This document shows, piece after piece, positions 35,568-46,615 of a DNA stretch of 64,000 nt. The position numbers were made by a program, and so were the translations under genes. The notes beneath the pieces are model-generated. The model was not told where the DNA came from and ran no database searches. It saw nothing but the letters and a program-made list of their open reading frames with translations. Position 1 is the stretch's first letter, and the number at the start of each line of letters is the position of its first letter. Source of the DNA: Gonocerus acuteangulatus (Eukaryota; Arthropoda; Insecta; Hemiptera; Coreidae); assembly GCA_946811695.1 (NCBI GenBank), contig OX328124.1:29692148-29756147 (forward strand), in the 5' to 3' direction.

Positions 35568-35745
35568 TGTTTGGCCATCGTGCCAACCGATCGAACAGAA
35601 GAGAAGAGGTTGTCATTACTCGACTTCGTATCGGGCATTCGCTGCTGACACATCGCCATTTAATGACAGGACGGACCAGTCTGTGCCATCTACAACATAA
35701 ACTTGACAATTGAACACATACTAACTGATTGCAAAAAAAATGCGC
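35568..35745 (+). pseudogene. LINE ORF2 C-terminal fragment, frameshifted
   Basis: The frame reads NRREEVVITRLRIGHSLLTH then RHLMTGRTSLC. After a one-base shift it continues NLTIEHILTDCKK. This is the conserved segment after the RNase H domain of I/Jockey/R1-like non-LTR retrotransposons (family pattern: RR.EVVL.RLRIGHT.LTH..L......C..C...LTVEHIL..C). One frameshift and an abrupt start show it is dead. The rest of the LINE is not present. A (TA)n array follows at 35866. Confidence 0.8.
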
Positions 35746-35862
35746 ATTAAACCTGTCAAACAACATGAACGAACTCTCTTGAAAGTCCACAGATAAACAC
35801 AATAATTACCCACCTCAAAGATACAAACATCTTAGGAAAATTTGTCTAATTTATGTTTATGA

Positions 35863-35865
<3 letters not shown>

Positions 35866-35937
<72 letters not shown>

Positions 35938-36030
35938 TATATTATATATATTATTATATTATATATATATTATATTATATATATATACACACACACACAT
36001 ATACATGCATACACATACACATACACATAT
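35866..36030. repeat. (TA)n with TATTA and (CA) variants
   Basis: A microsatellite that changes from pure TA to TTATATTA blocks and then to CA/ACAT units. Frames through it code only Tyr/Ile runs. Confidence 0.95.
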
Positions 36031-36734
36031 GCTTGGAACTTACTTACTCTCCATTTTAAAATAATTTTCAATACCTAAAATATTATTGATTTTTTTAAAA
36101 CTATAATCTGTTTGTGAGTGGTTTCTACCGCCGCTGTTTTGGACAAGTGCGAATCGCTACTTTCGTGAGCTCTCTAATCAATATAAATAAATAAAACTAT
36201 CTTTCATAGCACTGCCATAGTTTTTCATGCCTCCGGTTGTCGAAAGTGTTAAAATTAATCTTGTATGATGAATAACGTCTGGAACAAAATATGAGAGTTT
36301 CTGTAAATATTTTCAATGATATCTGTCCAAGTATTCAGAGAATTCTCTACTGGATATTTGAAAATAAAACGCCTACGAAATTGACAATTCCAATACACTC
36401 TTTTCTCTTGCTACTATTGGTCTCTGTATAAATTGAATCAAGTATTTGTTGAATGCTTCTATTCATTTGGGTTGTTCAATTTTACTAGCTATTAGAGTGG
36501 CGGGTAAAATCATTTTAATATTTCATTAAGTTGTGCTGTTTTGGTAGATGTCCGCGCCGTGGATGTGCTTGCTATTTGAATGAAATTGGATTAGAAGGGG
36601 AACGCTGGGCACCTAGTATGTTGTGCACACCCCTTCTTGATTACTGCAAGCTTTTCAGAATGACGTTCCGGTAGTGCGGGTCTCAAATACTTCATTGATT
36701 GCATAATTATTTCATTCTCTTTAAATTTGAAAGA

Positions 36735-36812
<78 letters not shown>
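36735..36812. repeat. (TA)n microsatellite
   Basis: TA array with two single-base interruptions (TACATA), next to the left inverted repeat of the Penelope remnant. Confidence 0.95.
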
Positions 36813-36813
<1 letters not shown>

Positions 36814-36885
36814 CATATCCTCTTCTTTTATTAAAGGTCTTATAAGTCACTTTATTTATGTCGACTAGTTTCTAGCAAACTTGGA

Positions 36886-36887
<2 letters not shown>

Positions 36888-36919
<32 letters not shown>

Positions 36920-37150
36920 ATTACAATTAGGGCGGTTCCTCCCTACCTCAGTAGGGAGAACCCGCTTATTTTGAATTCTTAAAACATTTAATTGTATAAA
37001 TTGTATTTACATTTGTATTATACATAGTAGTCGTCATCTAATAGCTTAGTCGAAAACAAACAAAAAGTAAATTAAACGTTTTTTTAAAAATCCTGAGGGA
37101 ACAATCACCAGCCATAGCTGGTCCCGTACAAAAGAGAATCAGTCAGTACT
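36888..37150 (-). mobile_element. Retroposon 3' end with stem-loop and poly(A), minus strand
   Basis: On the minus strand a near-perfect 15-bp stem (GCGGGTTCTCCCTAC-TGAG-GTAGGGAGGAACCGC, 36931-36966) precedes a 27-base A-run (36888-36914). Farther 5', ACCAGCTATGGCTGGT is another small hairpin. The layout suits the 3' UTR of a non-LTR retrotransposon. No coding sequence remains. Confidence 0.45.
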
Positions 37151-37329
37151 AGCATAGGGGAATACCGATAAGAAAGTACTATTGTTATCCCTTATCTCCA
37201 ATATCTATCCCACTAATTTTGAATTAAACTATGAAATAATCGACTAAGATATTTGATGTCTTTTTTTTTTGTATTTAAAGCTCTACAATCTTCTGAAATA
37301 CATATGTTTTCTTTCACTTTTCTTTTTCA

Positions 37330-37425
37330 CCCATTTATTTCTTTATCCAATATTTTTACCTCGTCAAATTTAAAATTATGTTTATTCCTAGTTGAATGAT
37401 TTGATAAAGCTAAAATATATGTGGA
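37330..37425 (-). pseudogene. Penelope-like GIY-YIG endonuclease fragment
   Basis: The minus-strand frame reads YILALSNHSTRNKHNFKFDE then VKILDKEING and a stop. It aligns with SALAKHAITQKHTFNFDDTK and ILATQRNK of the element at 28432: both histidines and the FxFDxxKIL pattern are kept, the rest differs. It therefore comes from a separate Penelope lineage. The upstream half is replaced by a (TG)n/(TA)n microsatellite. Confidence 0.7.
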
Positions 37426-37446
37426 AGACGACAAGTTACAAGAGAA

Positions 37447-37574
<128 letters not shown>

Positions 37575-37724
37575 CGCACTCTTTCTAATATAAACAGAGT
37601 GCAATAAATATGAAATCAATGAAGTATTTGAGACCCGCACTACCGGAACGTCATTCATCTTTATTTAATTTTGTGAATCTTGAATTTTTTTATTTTTAAT
37701 TAACATCCATTTATTATTAACTAC

Positions 37725-37837
37725 GAATTTTAGGACGGGTTTTCTATAGGTTACCACCCTTTTCTATCCAGGATAGAGGTGATGCCTTTTCTTTTTTCGA
37801 AAGAGAAGCCACCACCCCTAGAACCCACGGCCTTGAA
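37725..37837 (-). mobile_element. SINE family 2, copy d, 5'-truncated
   Basis: On the minus strand: GGCCGTGGGTTCTAGGGGTG, AAGAAAAGGCATCACC, TATCCTGGATAGAAAAGGGT, GGTAACCTATAGAAAACCCG and TCCTAAAATTCGTAG. This is the family-2 body and tail without the tRNA-like A box. Confidence 0.75.
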
Positions 37838-37839
37838 TT

Positions 37840-38756
37840 AAGCAAAAGTTTGTAGGATAAAAAGTTGAATTTACGAATATGTGTAGACTAATGAAAAGTG
37901 GCTGAGGGCGGGTCTCTGGGGTATGGTGTAATTCTGGACATCTTTTGAAGCTGTCCTCATCAAAATGCATAGAGGTCGTTCTTGTTCTTCTCTTGTTACT
38001 CATTATTCACAAAATAAAACTACCATCTCCTTATTCTCTAAGATAATGTGTGACGAATTTTAATAGAACGATATTTTTAACAAAAATATGCGGACTATTT
38101 TTCCATATGGTACGTTCAAACAAATTTATATCACCCGTTTTTACTGTAATTGTCTCTTTTCACTTGACCCGTTTTGGTCCAGCGGAAGCAATTGTGTTAT
38201 TTTTTATAGCAGAAATGCTCAAGAAATTTTGAAGCGTACATACGCTGTGTATAATAGTCTACGGATGACGTCAGCGGCCATTAACGAGAGGCCGAACAAA
38301 ACTTACCAGACTCACAATTTTTGAAAAAATACAGCGATTTCTGAATTCTGATAGAACAACATATGATATTAATATATATTTTGTTATGAATTATTAATGA
38401 AATAGAATTTTTAATTTAGACCTTAGAACCTAGAAAGAAGAATTTTTATTTCAGTTTATATTTATTTAGACAGCTCCGGAAGTGCCAACAATGGTTGGCT
38501 TCTTCCAAATTTTGTATGGCTTTTATTTTACTTTTACCGTATTGTTTGATTTTGTACAAAGCATATATCTGTATCAACTAACTTGATTATTATACTTATA
38601 ATGATTTGTATAGATTTCAAATAAACAAGTTAAAAAAAAAAAAAAAAAAAATCAGTTTTAATCTACCGAGAAGTCCAATAGTAGTCCACAAAAAGAAATT
38701 TCCCAGATGTTAAAAATTTGAAAAGGTTATCGATTTATACAGCTTTTTATAATGAC
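37840..38756. other. No gene recognised; possible retroposon tail at 38640
   Basis: AT-rich. An A-run at 38633-38651 follows AATAAACAAGTT at 38621, so the preceding sequence might be a transcript 3' end or LINE tail on the plus strand. Frames at 38050-38324 lack motifs. Confidence 0.4.
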
Positions 38757-38973
38757 AGGGAGGCCCATTGGCCGTGAGTGTTAAGACGTGAGCACTTAAC
38801 ACTCCGTGCCAAAGGTCTTGAGTTCAATTCCCACTATGGGATGGCGGATTTTCTTTAGAAAAAAGAAATGGCATCAGCCCTATCCTGGCTAGAAATGGGT
38901 GGTAACTTATAGATAACCCATCCCAAAATTCTGAGCTAATAATAATGGATATTAAAATTTAAATGAATAAAAA
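38757..38973 (+). mobile_element. SINE family 2 (class II tRNA-like head), copy a
   Basis: GGCCGTGAGTGTTAAGACGT (A-box region) with a longer arm and GAGTTCAATTCCC (B-box region) resemble a Ser/Leu-type tRNA. The body GAAAAAAGAAATGGCATCAG, ATCCTGGCTAGAAATGGGTG and TATAGATAACCCATCC is followed by a TAAAATTTAAATGAATAAA tail. The same layout occurs at 44871 and 53651 and, inverted, at 37725. Confidence 0.85.
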
Positions 38974-38974
38974 A

Positions 38975-40200
38975 TATGAAATCTTACTTTACATAAATTG
39001 TATTACCTTAATTTCGGTGGCTGCCACTGTCCACGTTATGCAAGTATTTCCGTCTACACATAATGCAAGTTATATGCATGCTTAATGCAGTTATAAGCCA
39101 AGTTCGAGACCAGCAATTTTTTTTTTTTTCTATTTTCATTTTATTTACATAGTTTCCTAATTCGACATAAAGCCGATTTCTGTTTTACTTTCGTAAAAAA
39201 GAAATTGAATGTAACACGAGACATTAAAAAATAGCACGGAACATTGAATATTTATGAAGGTTCGGTTAAAGCCCACGTCTAATTTATAATTCATGAGCAT
39301 TTATCCTAGCTCTACAGGTGCCATTGCACAGAAGGAAACTTATCATTAAGTAGAGATTTCTACTCAACTTCTCCAATTATTCTACTACTTAGTGCATTTA
39401 CTCTCATTGCTGCATTTAACTTCATGCGCTCGACTTGGTGAGAAGATATTTTAGAAGGCTGAAATCGTTTCTCACTCTTTAGGACGTTCTTTGTATATTA
39501 TATATCAGTAATATATTGTAATAATGCATACATTATTGTTGCGATTCATACCTACCTACATTTCGTAAAGAGAACAAGCTTTCCAGTTAGCAAGTTACAC
39601 ATGATCATGGTAAATTTTGTTTAGTTAACTCGAGATGAGACAAATACATTGACTGTTTAGTTAAGATTTTTGGCAGTTGGCTCAATTATTGATGGTCTTC
39701 ATTGAATTATTTTGATTCTACTACGACCGTGTGTAATTATTCGTTTTAGGGATAAATATAATCTTCTTTAATGTATGCACCGCAATTAAAATTTTTTTTT
39801 TTTTCCCCATCAATAGATTACTTAGAGAGGGCACTCGCCAGTTTACAAGTCACTAAATCCGCTCAGAACTAGTATAGGAATGTACTTTAAACGGTTCATT
39901 ATGGTGGCCTTTGGGATATTAGTGGATACGTAACAATGATACATTACTATTTTACCACGACCACCATTTTATTTATTCACATAATTAGTTTCTAAGGGCA
40001 TGCCCTATACAAATGGAATACGTTTGTTCGACAAAGGCTGTCTCTCTACTAGTGTTATTCAGGCCAAAAAACCTCAGAAAATAAACTCTTACCCTACAAT
40101 AAAACTTGTCATTGATAAAAAAAAAAATTCTTCTGATTTAAATAAGGATTATTAAAACTTAATACTTTATTATCATTATTTTATAACAAAAATAGATATG
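38975..40200. other. No gene recognised
   Basis: AT-rich non-coding sequence with short T and A runs only. Confidence 0.5.
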
Positions 40201-40202
40201 AA

Positions 40203-40300
40203 GATGGAGATACTTAGCCGTTGAAGTCAAGAGATACAAACATAAATTTCTGACTGAAGATCTGACTTTTTTTTTTTTTTCCTAGCCTATAAAATTTGGG
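40203..40300. mobile_element. Collapsed Penelope-type terminal fragment
   Basis: GATGGAGATACTTAGCCGTT, then AATTTCTGACTGAAGATCTG, then a T run and CCTAGCC. These are outer and inner blocks of the palindromic elements at 46616 and 57174, brought together by an internal deletion. Confidence 0.5.
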
Positions 40301-40639
40301 ATACTTAAAGTACAGCTATGAAAACTGTGGTCAATTGAATGAATGACGTGTATGAAAAAAGTTAGTAGCATATTAATCTTGAAGCATTTTAATTAAAACT
40401 TAGTTATTTTTATGGCTTTTTATATAGATTGACAAAAGCGTGAGCCTAAACGTCTCAGGGAAAAATAAAATAAAATTTGAAGACCCATAAACTGACTTCT
40501 TTCATCAAACGTTTCTTTCCAATTAACTTGAATAATCTTAAAACACGTTTGATGAAATGTTGATTGTTTAGGTGATAGGTTGGATGACGAGTGGAATGTT
40601 GGACTGTGGAGTTGGTATGTAATAGGTTCTGGTGGTCAG

Positions 40640-41140
40640 TTATCGGAGAGATGAAGTCGGATGTTGCTGGGGGAGTGCTGATATCGAAATGTTTACATTG
40701 TCGTTTGTGAAATATTTATCCGCTAGATGGTTAGGCTATATGACAGGGATCCTACGGGGGGGTATGGAGTGGGGAAACGGGTGGAGAGGGGGGGATAGCC
40801 GGGAAGAGTGGGGGGCCAGACGTGGGGAGGGCGGGCCAGTCATCGCGAGGCCTCCGCGCGTCATAGTTATGCCCGCTAGGCGGGAGTGAGACGTGTTTGT
40901 TTGTTTGTTGTGGTGCTGTGTGCCGGTTCCACGTTCTTCATCTAGATGGTAGTGCTCGACAGTCCCGGCCCCCTCAGCACGGGGGTCGGTCTTGTGGATC
41001 CGCCTTCTTGTCCGGACTCGCCACCCGGATCGGCGATACCCGTCATCACTCATTCTAGGACGACCATGAAGCTTCTACCCAAGAGGTTCATCAACATACA
41101 CTCATGGTTGAGTCCTATCTGCCCCAAGCAGCTCAAAGAA
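40640..41140 (+). promoter_or_regulatory. GC- and CpG-rich island, possible promoter or 5' exon
   Basis: Local base composition departs sharply from the AT-rich surroundings: long G-rich runs at 40755-40840 (GGGGGGGTATGGAGTGGGG and similar), CCTCCGCGCG at 40850, and C/G-rich coding-like sequence to 41040. It is the only such island in the window. It precedes the candidate exon at 40946. No TATA box is identifiable with confidence. Confidence 0.4.
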
Positions 41141-41248
41141 GCAATGGTACTGCTCACCAACAAGTATAATATACATTTTACGATTTATATACCATATGTC
41201 GCTTCTTTGGCTGGATACTACAATATGACCATTTCATGGGACTACTGA
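40946..41248 (+). CDS. Candidate first coding exon, protein not recognised
   Basis: ATG at 40946 opens a 100-codon frame. Residues 1-42 are Pro/Ser-rich and GC-rich (MVVLDSPGPLSTGVGLVDPP...). Residues 43-66 (LLPKRFINIHSWLSPICPKQ...) look like structured protein. After about residue 68 the composition becomes AT-rich, so the true exon probably ends earlier: GTACTG at 41147 or GTATAA at 41164 could be splice donors. The reading frame then runs through intron to a TGA at 41248. An overlapping 105-aa minus-strand frame (40736-41053) is Arg/Pro/Thr-rich and less convincing. I do not recognise the family. Confidence 0.35.
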   Translation: MVVLDSPGPLSTGVGLVDPPSCPDSPPGSAIPVITHSRTTMKLLPKRFINIHSWLSPICPKQLKEAMVLLTNKYNIHFTIYIPYVASLAGYYNMTISWDY

Positions 41249-41249
41249 C

Positions 41250-42700
41250 CCATAAATTTATCCTATTGCTGCATTTTTATGCTCTTTATAAAACGAGCTA
41301 CTTCCTCGAATAATTATGAGAGATTTACGACTGTTTTGTGTATATTTATATCCTCGCTTTCCAGCTGTACAGTTCCTTTAAGCCTAAATTCCATAGTTCC
41401 ATAGCTTTGCATTAATTTTTTTTCCCCCCAGTTTTATTCTTTTATTATGTCATTAAACACATTTGTACTTTCAATAATACCTAACGCTTTGCGCCACCTG
41501 ATATTCTTCATTTTTCCGCACAATACCATGGTTAATTATAATTATAACCTTCAGGCTATAAACTTTCAGGGTAAAAAATTTTCCGAACAACATTTATGGA
41601 ATAGTTTAAGGGCAAAAGGCCTCATATTCATATCGTAGATTTGAAAGTAATTCAGTCTCTAAAATTATCTATTTAGTATAGCCAAAAAACTATTAACGCT
41701 CATTAAACAGCAATAGCAGATAAATTCGTTTTGATTGTTTCCTTATTGGCTGCTTGTGTGTAGCTTCATCAAATCGCTCTTTCATAAATTCCCTTGCAGT
41801 TAATAACCATAAAATGCAATTAGTATAGTGATATTGTAAGCTGTTATTAATATTTCTTTCTCAAATGCATTTGACGACTTTCATTTCCAAAGTTTTCCGT
41901 ACCGTCAGAATGTCAAAATTGGTAGGGCATTCACTGGTTTGTCAAAAAACGCACAAATGTTCTATTACCCCTAAGTCGACGAACATTCTCCGATATGGCT
42001 CTATAATTATTTGAACCCAATTTTGGGTTCAAATAAGCATTATCTATTTCAAAGTTTACTTAAGAGAAATACAAATTTTTAGCTTATCATTAAATACATC
42101 GACATTCAATATATTTTTATGTATGGTCCAGAAAGACGAACAATGCGTTAAAAAACAACATTCATAACAAACCAATGGGTACTTCTGCATTCCGAATTAC
42201 GCCTGAGGTAAACCCTCCGGAGGTATGAGAAAACTCATACCTATATTTAAAATTTACTTTTTAAAATATTTTTCTTCGGTTATGGCTAGGTAGTCGTAAT
42301 TTATAGAGCTCTGATATTTTCGTCATTGGCACTTATGAGAAAAATCCATTTATTTAGTACAACGCTCAAAAAGGTTATTGTCATTGCAGTAGAAAGTATT
42401 GCGTGAACTAGTTGTAATACTAGCGTAACGGATATTTTTTTCGTTTCTTTCCGTTTCCTTGTTGTTAGATCTTACGGCAACTTTCACTATTGATAGTTTG
42501 TTACATATTAAAAAAAAAAAAATGAAGTTTCACGAGTTGCATGATGTTGCCCATTTAAAAGTGTATGTTATCTATATTTCTGATGGGTAATTTTCACTGT
42601 GTGAGAATCTAGGTTCTTTTTTTAAACACAAATTAAGCGTTTTGCCATTACTAATCTAAGAACGTAATTTCTAATGCAGAATTGCCTCCATTTTTAAATC
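41250..42700. other. No gene recognised
   Basis: AT-rich. If 40946 is a first exon this would be intron. Contains a small hairpin TTATTTGAACCC-AATTTT-GGGTTCAAATAA at 42007-42036. Confidence 0.45.
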
Positions 42701-42701
42701 A

Positions 42702-42830
42702 GATTAGATTTGGATTTTCGGTATTTTGTATTGAAGACTAGTTTTATTATTCTTCATCATGAATAAAGGCGGGCCTTGTATTGCCTCGAACCAATGTCTG
42801 ACGTCCCACAGTCGAAAATCCGATCTAATC
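42702..42830. repeat. Small inverted-repeat element, MITE-like
   Basis: GATTAGATTTGGATTTTCG (42702-42720) is inverted at 42813-42830 (CGAAAATCCGATCTAATC) with one mismatch; total 129 bp, no coding. No clear target-site duplication. Confidence 0.55.
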
Positions 42831-43029
42831 CCCTTAAAAAATGTTTACTCTTCCCATGAATGGAACAAAAGCAAATGGAATCAATTCATTCATTCATGGA
42901 GCTGATCTCGGAAAAAGTTCTTTTTCTCTTAAACATTGGAACCTATAGATTTAAACTCCATATTATATGATTCAGCTTCAGCAAAGAGCCTAAATAAGCG
43001 GTGCAGTCGTAAATATATTTTTAAAAAAA

Positions 43030-43804
43030 GTCCGTCACTCAGGAGCTGCATAACTAAGCACTTTCCTCAGAATTTTTGTAGTGTAGAAAACATTACTGAA
43101 TAATTTGCCTATATAAATAAAATAAAAACGTGAATAGTTCTGCTCATTTACATTTCTTATGAGAACTGTTCAATTATTAATTTTGTAAATAATTTGCTTC
43201 CAGCGTTATGTTAATAAATGATATTGTACTACTTAATAAACACACAAAAACTTCAGTTTCCGTCTTTTGATCTGACGCAGGGTACAGTCCCCCTAGTGCG
43301 AGATAGCGCTCCTCGCGGCAGGTTTTTAATAAGATACCCACGACGTATACCGCGTTTCGTTACAATGTAGCAGAAATTACGACCGGTACGAGTATATTAG
43401 TACTTTAGGTCCGGAGTAGACCCCCCCCCCCTCCAAATAACCCGATTTAGTTTCTTTTTACAACCCATTTTTCTTTGTCAAAATGTAACAAAAATTACGG
43501 CTGGTAGTGGCAAATTAGTAATGTGGGTCCGGAGTAACCCCCCCCCCTAATGAACCGATTTAGTTTATTTTTACAACGCATTTCTCTCTGTAGATCAACA
43601 TAACGAATACCGAGTTTCGTTGAAATAAAACGAAAATACGGCTGGCATGGTCAAATTAGTGTTTTGGGTCCGGGGTAAACCCCCCCCCCTCCCAATGGAC
43701 CGATTTTGCTGGTTAACGAACTCTTTCAATCGTTTGCTAATTGAACGCTATATACCAAGTTTCGTTAAGAAAAAACAAAAACTCTGGCCGCTATCGTGTT
43801 AACA

Positions 43805-43895
<91 letters not shown>

Positions 43896-44006
43896 GGTCA
43901 TTTTCGGTGTCTACTCGGTAGGATCGATAAAGATTAGAAGAAATTTTTCAAAAATTCCGTCATGAGTGCAACCTCAATAGCTACTTTCCTTCGGAGGAAA
44001 GTGCTA
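43030..44006 (+). mobile_element. Helentron/DINE-like non-autonomous element, copy B
   Basis: Starts GTCCGTCACTCAGGAGCTGC and ends ACTTTCCT-TCGG-AGGAAAGT-GCTA, like copy A. The minisatellite marker GGTCCGGAG lies at 43408 and 43526, with GGTCCGGGG at 43667 (spacings 118 and 141), so one unit has a deletion. The (TA)n at 43806-43893 sits at the same internal site as in copy A but is far longer. Preceded by TTAAAAAAA, followed by AAAAAG. Confidence 0.65.
43806..43893. repeat. (TA)n inside copy B
   Basis: About 44 uninterrupted TA units between GTGTTAACAGACA and GGGGTCATTTTCGG, the same anchors that flank the microsatellites of copies A and D. Confidence 0.97.
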
Positions 44007-44007
44007 A

Positions 44008-44870
44008 AAAGAAAGTTTTTGTGGACAATAATAATTTTTCAGGTGAAGTAATTTTGTTGATTCGTTTTTGAATTTATTTAAAATATTATCATTGTTGAAT
44101 ATATAATTGAGGACAACTGTAATTTCCAGTACTTCCTGTCATGGCGTAGACTTTTTAGACTGACAGTTACTGGATCAGGTCATAGGGTCAACTTCGTAAT
44201 TGGTATGAGAGATAGCATTTTCAATTCGATCAATCAATTCCGAAAGCCATGGTGAAAATTTATCAATTAGGAATGCCTTGGCCAAAATTTCCAGTTTTAT
44301 TTCTTTCTCTTTTGTGAAGTAAATCGATCTGAAATTTAAATTTTATGTCCATTCCAAATTACCTTAACGATTCCTAAAGGAAGAATAGGTAAACTATTTG
44401 AATTTGTGATGCCTGAATAAACACAGGCCGCAACATTTTTTTTCTCTTGATAAAACAATGTGTTAATATTTAAATCAGAGTGTATTTGTTATAATTTGTT
44501 ATGTTGCTGTAAAATTCGTTTTTTTTTTTTTTAGCGCCAATAATTTCGCTTTCGTCTTATCTGTGGAAATATCGGAAAATATCAATACCAGGTTAAAGAA
44601 AAAATTATTTTATTAGTTCCTATATTCCTGTTTTTACCTATCTATACTACCGGTGCAGACTGAATAGATATTCACGAAAATTTGATTAAACTAAGTTTTT
44701 GCAATGTTGTGTGTAAATCTTGAATAATGTTATAGAAGAGGTAGCCCTTTTATAAAATAAATCCTGTTTAAGGTGCTGGAGACCTTCTATTGCCTCTAGA
44801 ATCTGTGCAAATTAAATGAGAATAGCGGAAAGAAAAATAATTATTTATAATGAAATTGATATTTGTAATA
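44008..44870. other. No gene recognised
   Basis: AT-rich non-coding sequence. Confidence 0.5.
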
Positions 44871-45077
44871 GGAGGCCCGGTAGCCGTGAGTGTTAAGGCG
44901 TGAGCACGCTTAACGCCAAAGGTCATGGGTTCGATTCCCACTATGGGGTGGAGGCAATCCTTTAGAAAAAAGAAAAGGCATCACCCATATCCTGGCTAGG
45001 AAAGGGTGGTCAGCTATAGATAACCCGTCCTAAAATTCTTAGTTAATAATGATGGACGTTAAAATTTAAATAAATAA
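44871..45077 (+). mobile_element. SINE family 2, copy b
   Basis: Head GGAGGCCCGGTAGCCGTGAG with TGTTAAGGCGTGAGCACGC and a perfect B box GGTTCGATTCCC. Body AAAGAAAAGGCATCACCCAT, TCCTGGCTAGGAAAGGGTGG and TATAGATAACCCGTCC, tail TAAAATTTAAATAAATAA. The best-preserved copy of this family. Confidence 0.88.
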
Positions 45078-45079
45078 GT

Positions 45080-46009
45080 GATATAGAAAACATCTTAAAA
45101 TATATGGCGTAGGCAATTTGTTTTCGTACAAGAGGCACACGATAAGAACAAACATTTTTTGAAATAATTCGATCGATAAACGGCTCATTACATACGTTTA
45201 TTTATATTATGCTCTTATCGTAAAAGTTGAAATATTAGGGCTCATTTGAGATGTTTCAATGGCTGATTCATGACTGCACATCTTCAACCGTTTTGTTCTA
45301 AAATCAGATATTTTAAATTATTTTGATTTTGAAAATCACCCAGATAATTCCAATAGCTTTTATTCTCACGAATGTGTGCTTACATCATGTTTTGATTACG
45401 GATTCCGCCTCCTGTTGCCCTGAAACTCCCGTAGGAACGTATGTATTAGATAAAGCAAGCTATCGATGGAACTGTGTTTCTCAGTCCTAGGATCCAATCG
45501 ATTCCATGTAATTGAATAATTGGACTTAATTGATGTCACCATTCAAGTTAGGGGAGTCTGTTCTATCTGCAATACACAAACAACAGCATTTCTACACTTT
45601 TTCATTTGCCTCGTAAAAATAGATGTCAAGCATGTCAATCTATTTTTTATTTATTTGTTGTTTGTTTGATTTTGTTTTGTAGTTGGCGTTATTTAATTTC
45701 CTATAATCTATAAGTAAATACAAAAAATATTTTTCGTGTAACATATGTTTCAATGTAACAAAACGTTTTTTGTATAAAGTATATTAAATGAAAAAAAAAA
45801 CATATATGTGAAGCGTTTTATAAGCATTGAAAACGCCTATCAGTACGTTTTTATAATCTGCAACCTATATCCACTAACATTTTAAGTAATAATTCCTTTC
45901 TGATAAATGTATAAATAAATACCAAAATGTAAGTCCTTTAATCGAATCGATTTATTTTTTCGTTGGATAACATTCTATTTTTTACCAGGAGGAAATTTCT
46001 ACGGAATGT
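45080..46009. other. No gene recognised
   Basis: AT-rich non-coding sequence. Confidence 0.5.
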
Positions 46010-46019
46010 ATCCACGAAT

Positions 46020-46256
46020 TTTTTTTTTTTTTTTTTTTTATTTTTTTTTATTTTTTTTTTTTTTTATTATTTTTTTTTTTTTTTACGGCTCATCTACGAC
46101 TTGGTCATTAGCGCCGGGCTATCTACAGGTTGCCACCCTTTTCTAATGCCAACAGCACATGGTCGGTCACCCATTCAGGTACTGACCACGCCAGACGTTG
46201 CTTAACTTCGGTGATCTAAGGGAACCGGTGTATTCAACGTGGCTATGGCCGTTGGC
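46020..46256 (-). mobile_element. 5S rRNA-derived SINE (SINE3-type) with shared SINE tail
   Basis: On the minus strand it opens with a 5S-like head (46256-46148): GCCAACGGCCATAGCCACG, then TTGAATACACCGGTTCCC, GATCACCGAAGTTAAGCAAC, GTGGTCAGTACCTGAATGGG. This covers the internal promoter region of 5S genes, with a deletion near the 3' end (109 nt against about 120). Next comes AAAAGGGTGGCAACCTGTAG/ATAGCCCG, the family-2 body, then GCGCTAATGACCAAGTCGTA/GATGAGCCGTA, the family-1 tail, and a T-interrupted A-tail. A perfect 10-bp target duplication ATCCACGAAT flanks it (46010-46019, 46257-46266), proving insertion as one unit. Confidence 0.9.
46148..46256 (-). rRNA. 5S rRNA-like head of the SINE (not a functional 5S gene)
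   Basis: Clear 5S identity over the first ~85 nt, including CACCGAAGTTAAGCAACGTC. The region before the terminal stem is shortened, though CTGTTGGC still closes the stem with GCCAACGG. The internal control region would drive RNA polymerase III transcription of the SINE. Confidence 0.75.
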
Positions 46257-46615
46257 ATCCACGAATATTATTTCCAAAATGGGTAATCTTAACAGTCATC
46301 TATCTTTCAACGTGACATTATTGTATTTGATACAAAGTGGGTATATTTGTGATATTTAATTTTTGGTAAATATTTATCTGATTAAATTATTTTTACAATG
46401 GGTTGCTATGGTTTTCAATGTGGTTTTTAACGGCGATTTATACTCGCGTAATAAATATATAAAAATGTTAGAGAAATGCTACATTTTCAAGTGTTAATTT
46501 GCATTATTAAAATGCTTATAATAACTTTCTTGAGCTGCTTCAATCTACCCGTGCGGAATAGTCCAGGGTCGCTCATGATACTTAATAAAATTTAATTTTT
46601 GAATAAAAATAAGTT

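Noticed and set aside
35853..36059. Tyr/Ile repeat frame
   Set aside because: (TA)n translation.
46148..46256. A functional 5S rRNA gene
   Set aside because: The 3' part is shortened, it is fused to a SINE body and tail, and a target duplication surrounds the whole unit.
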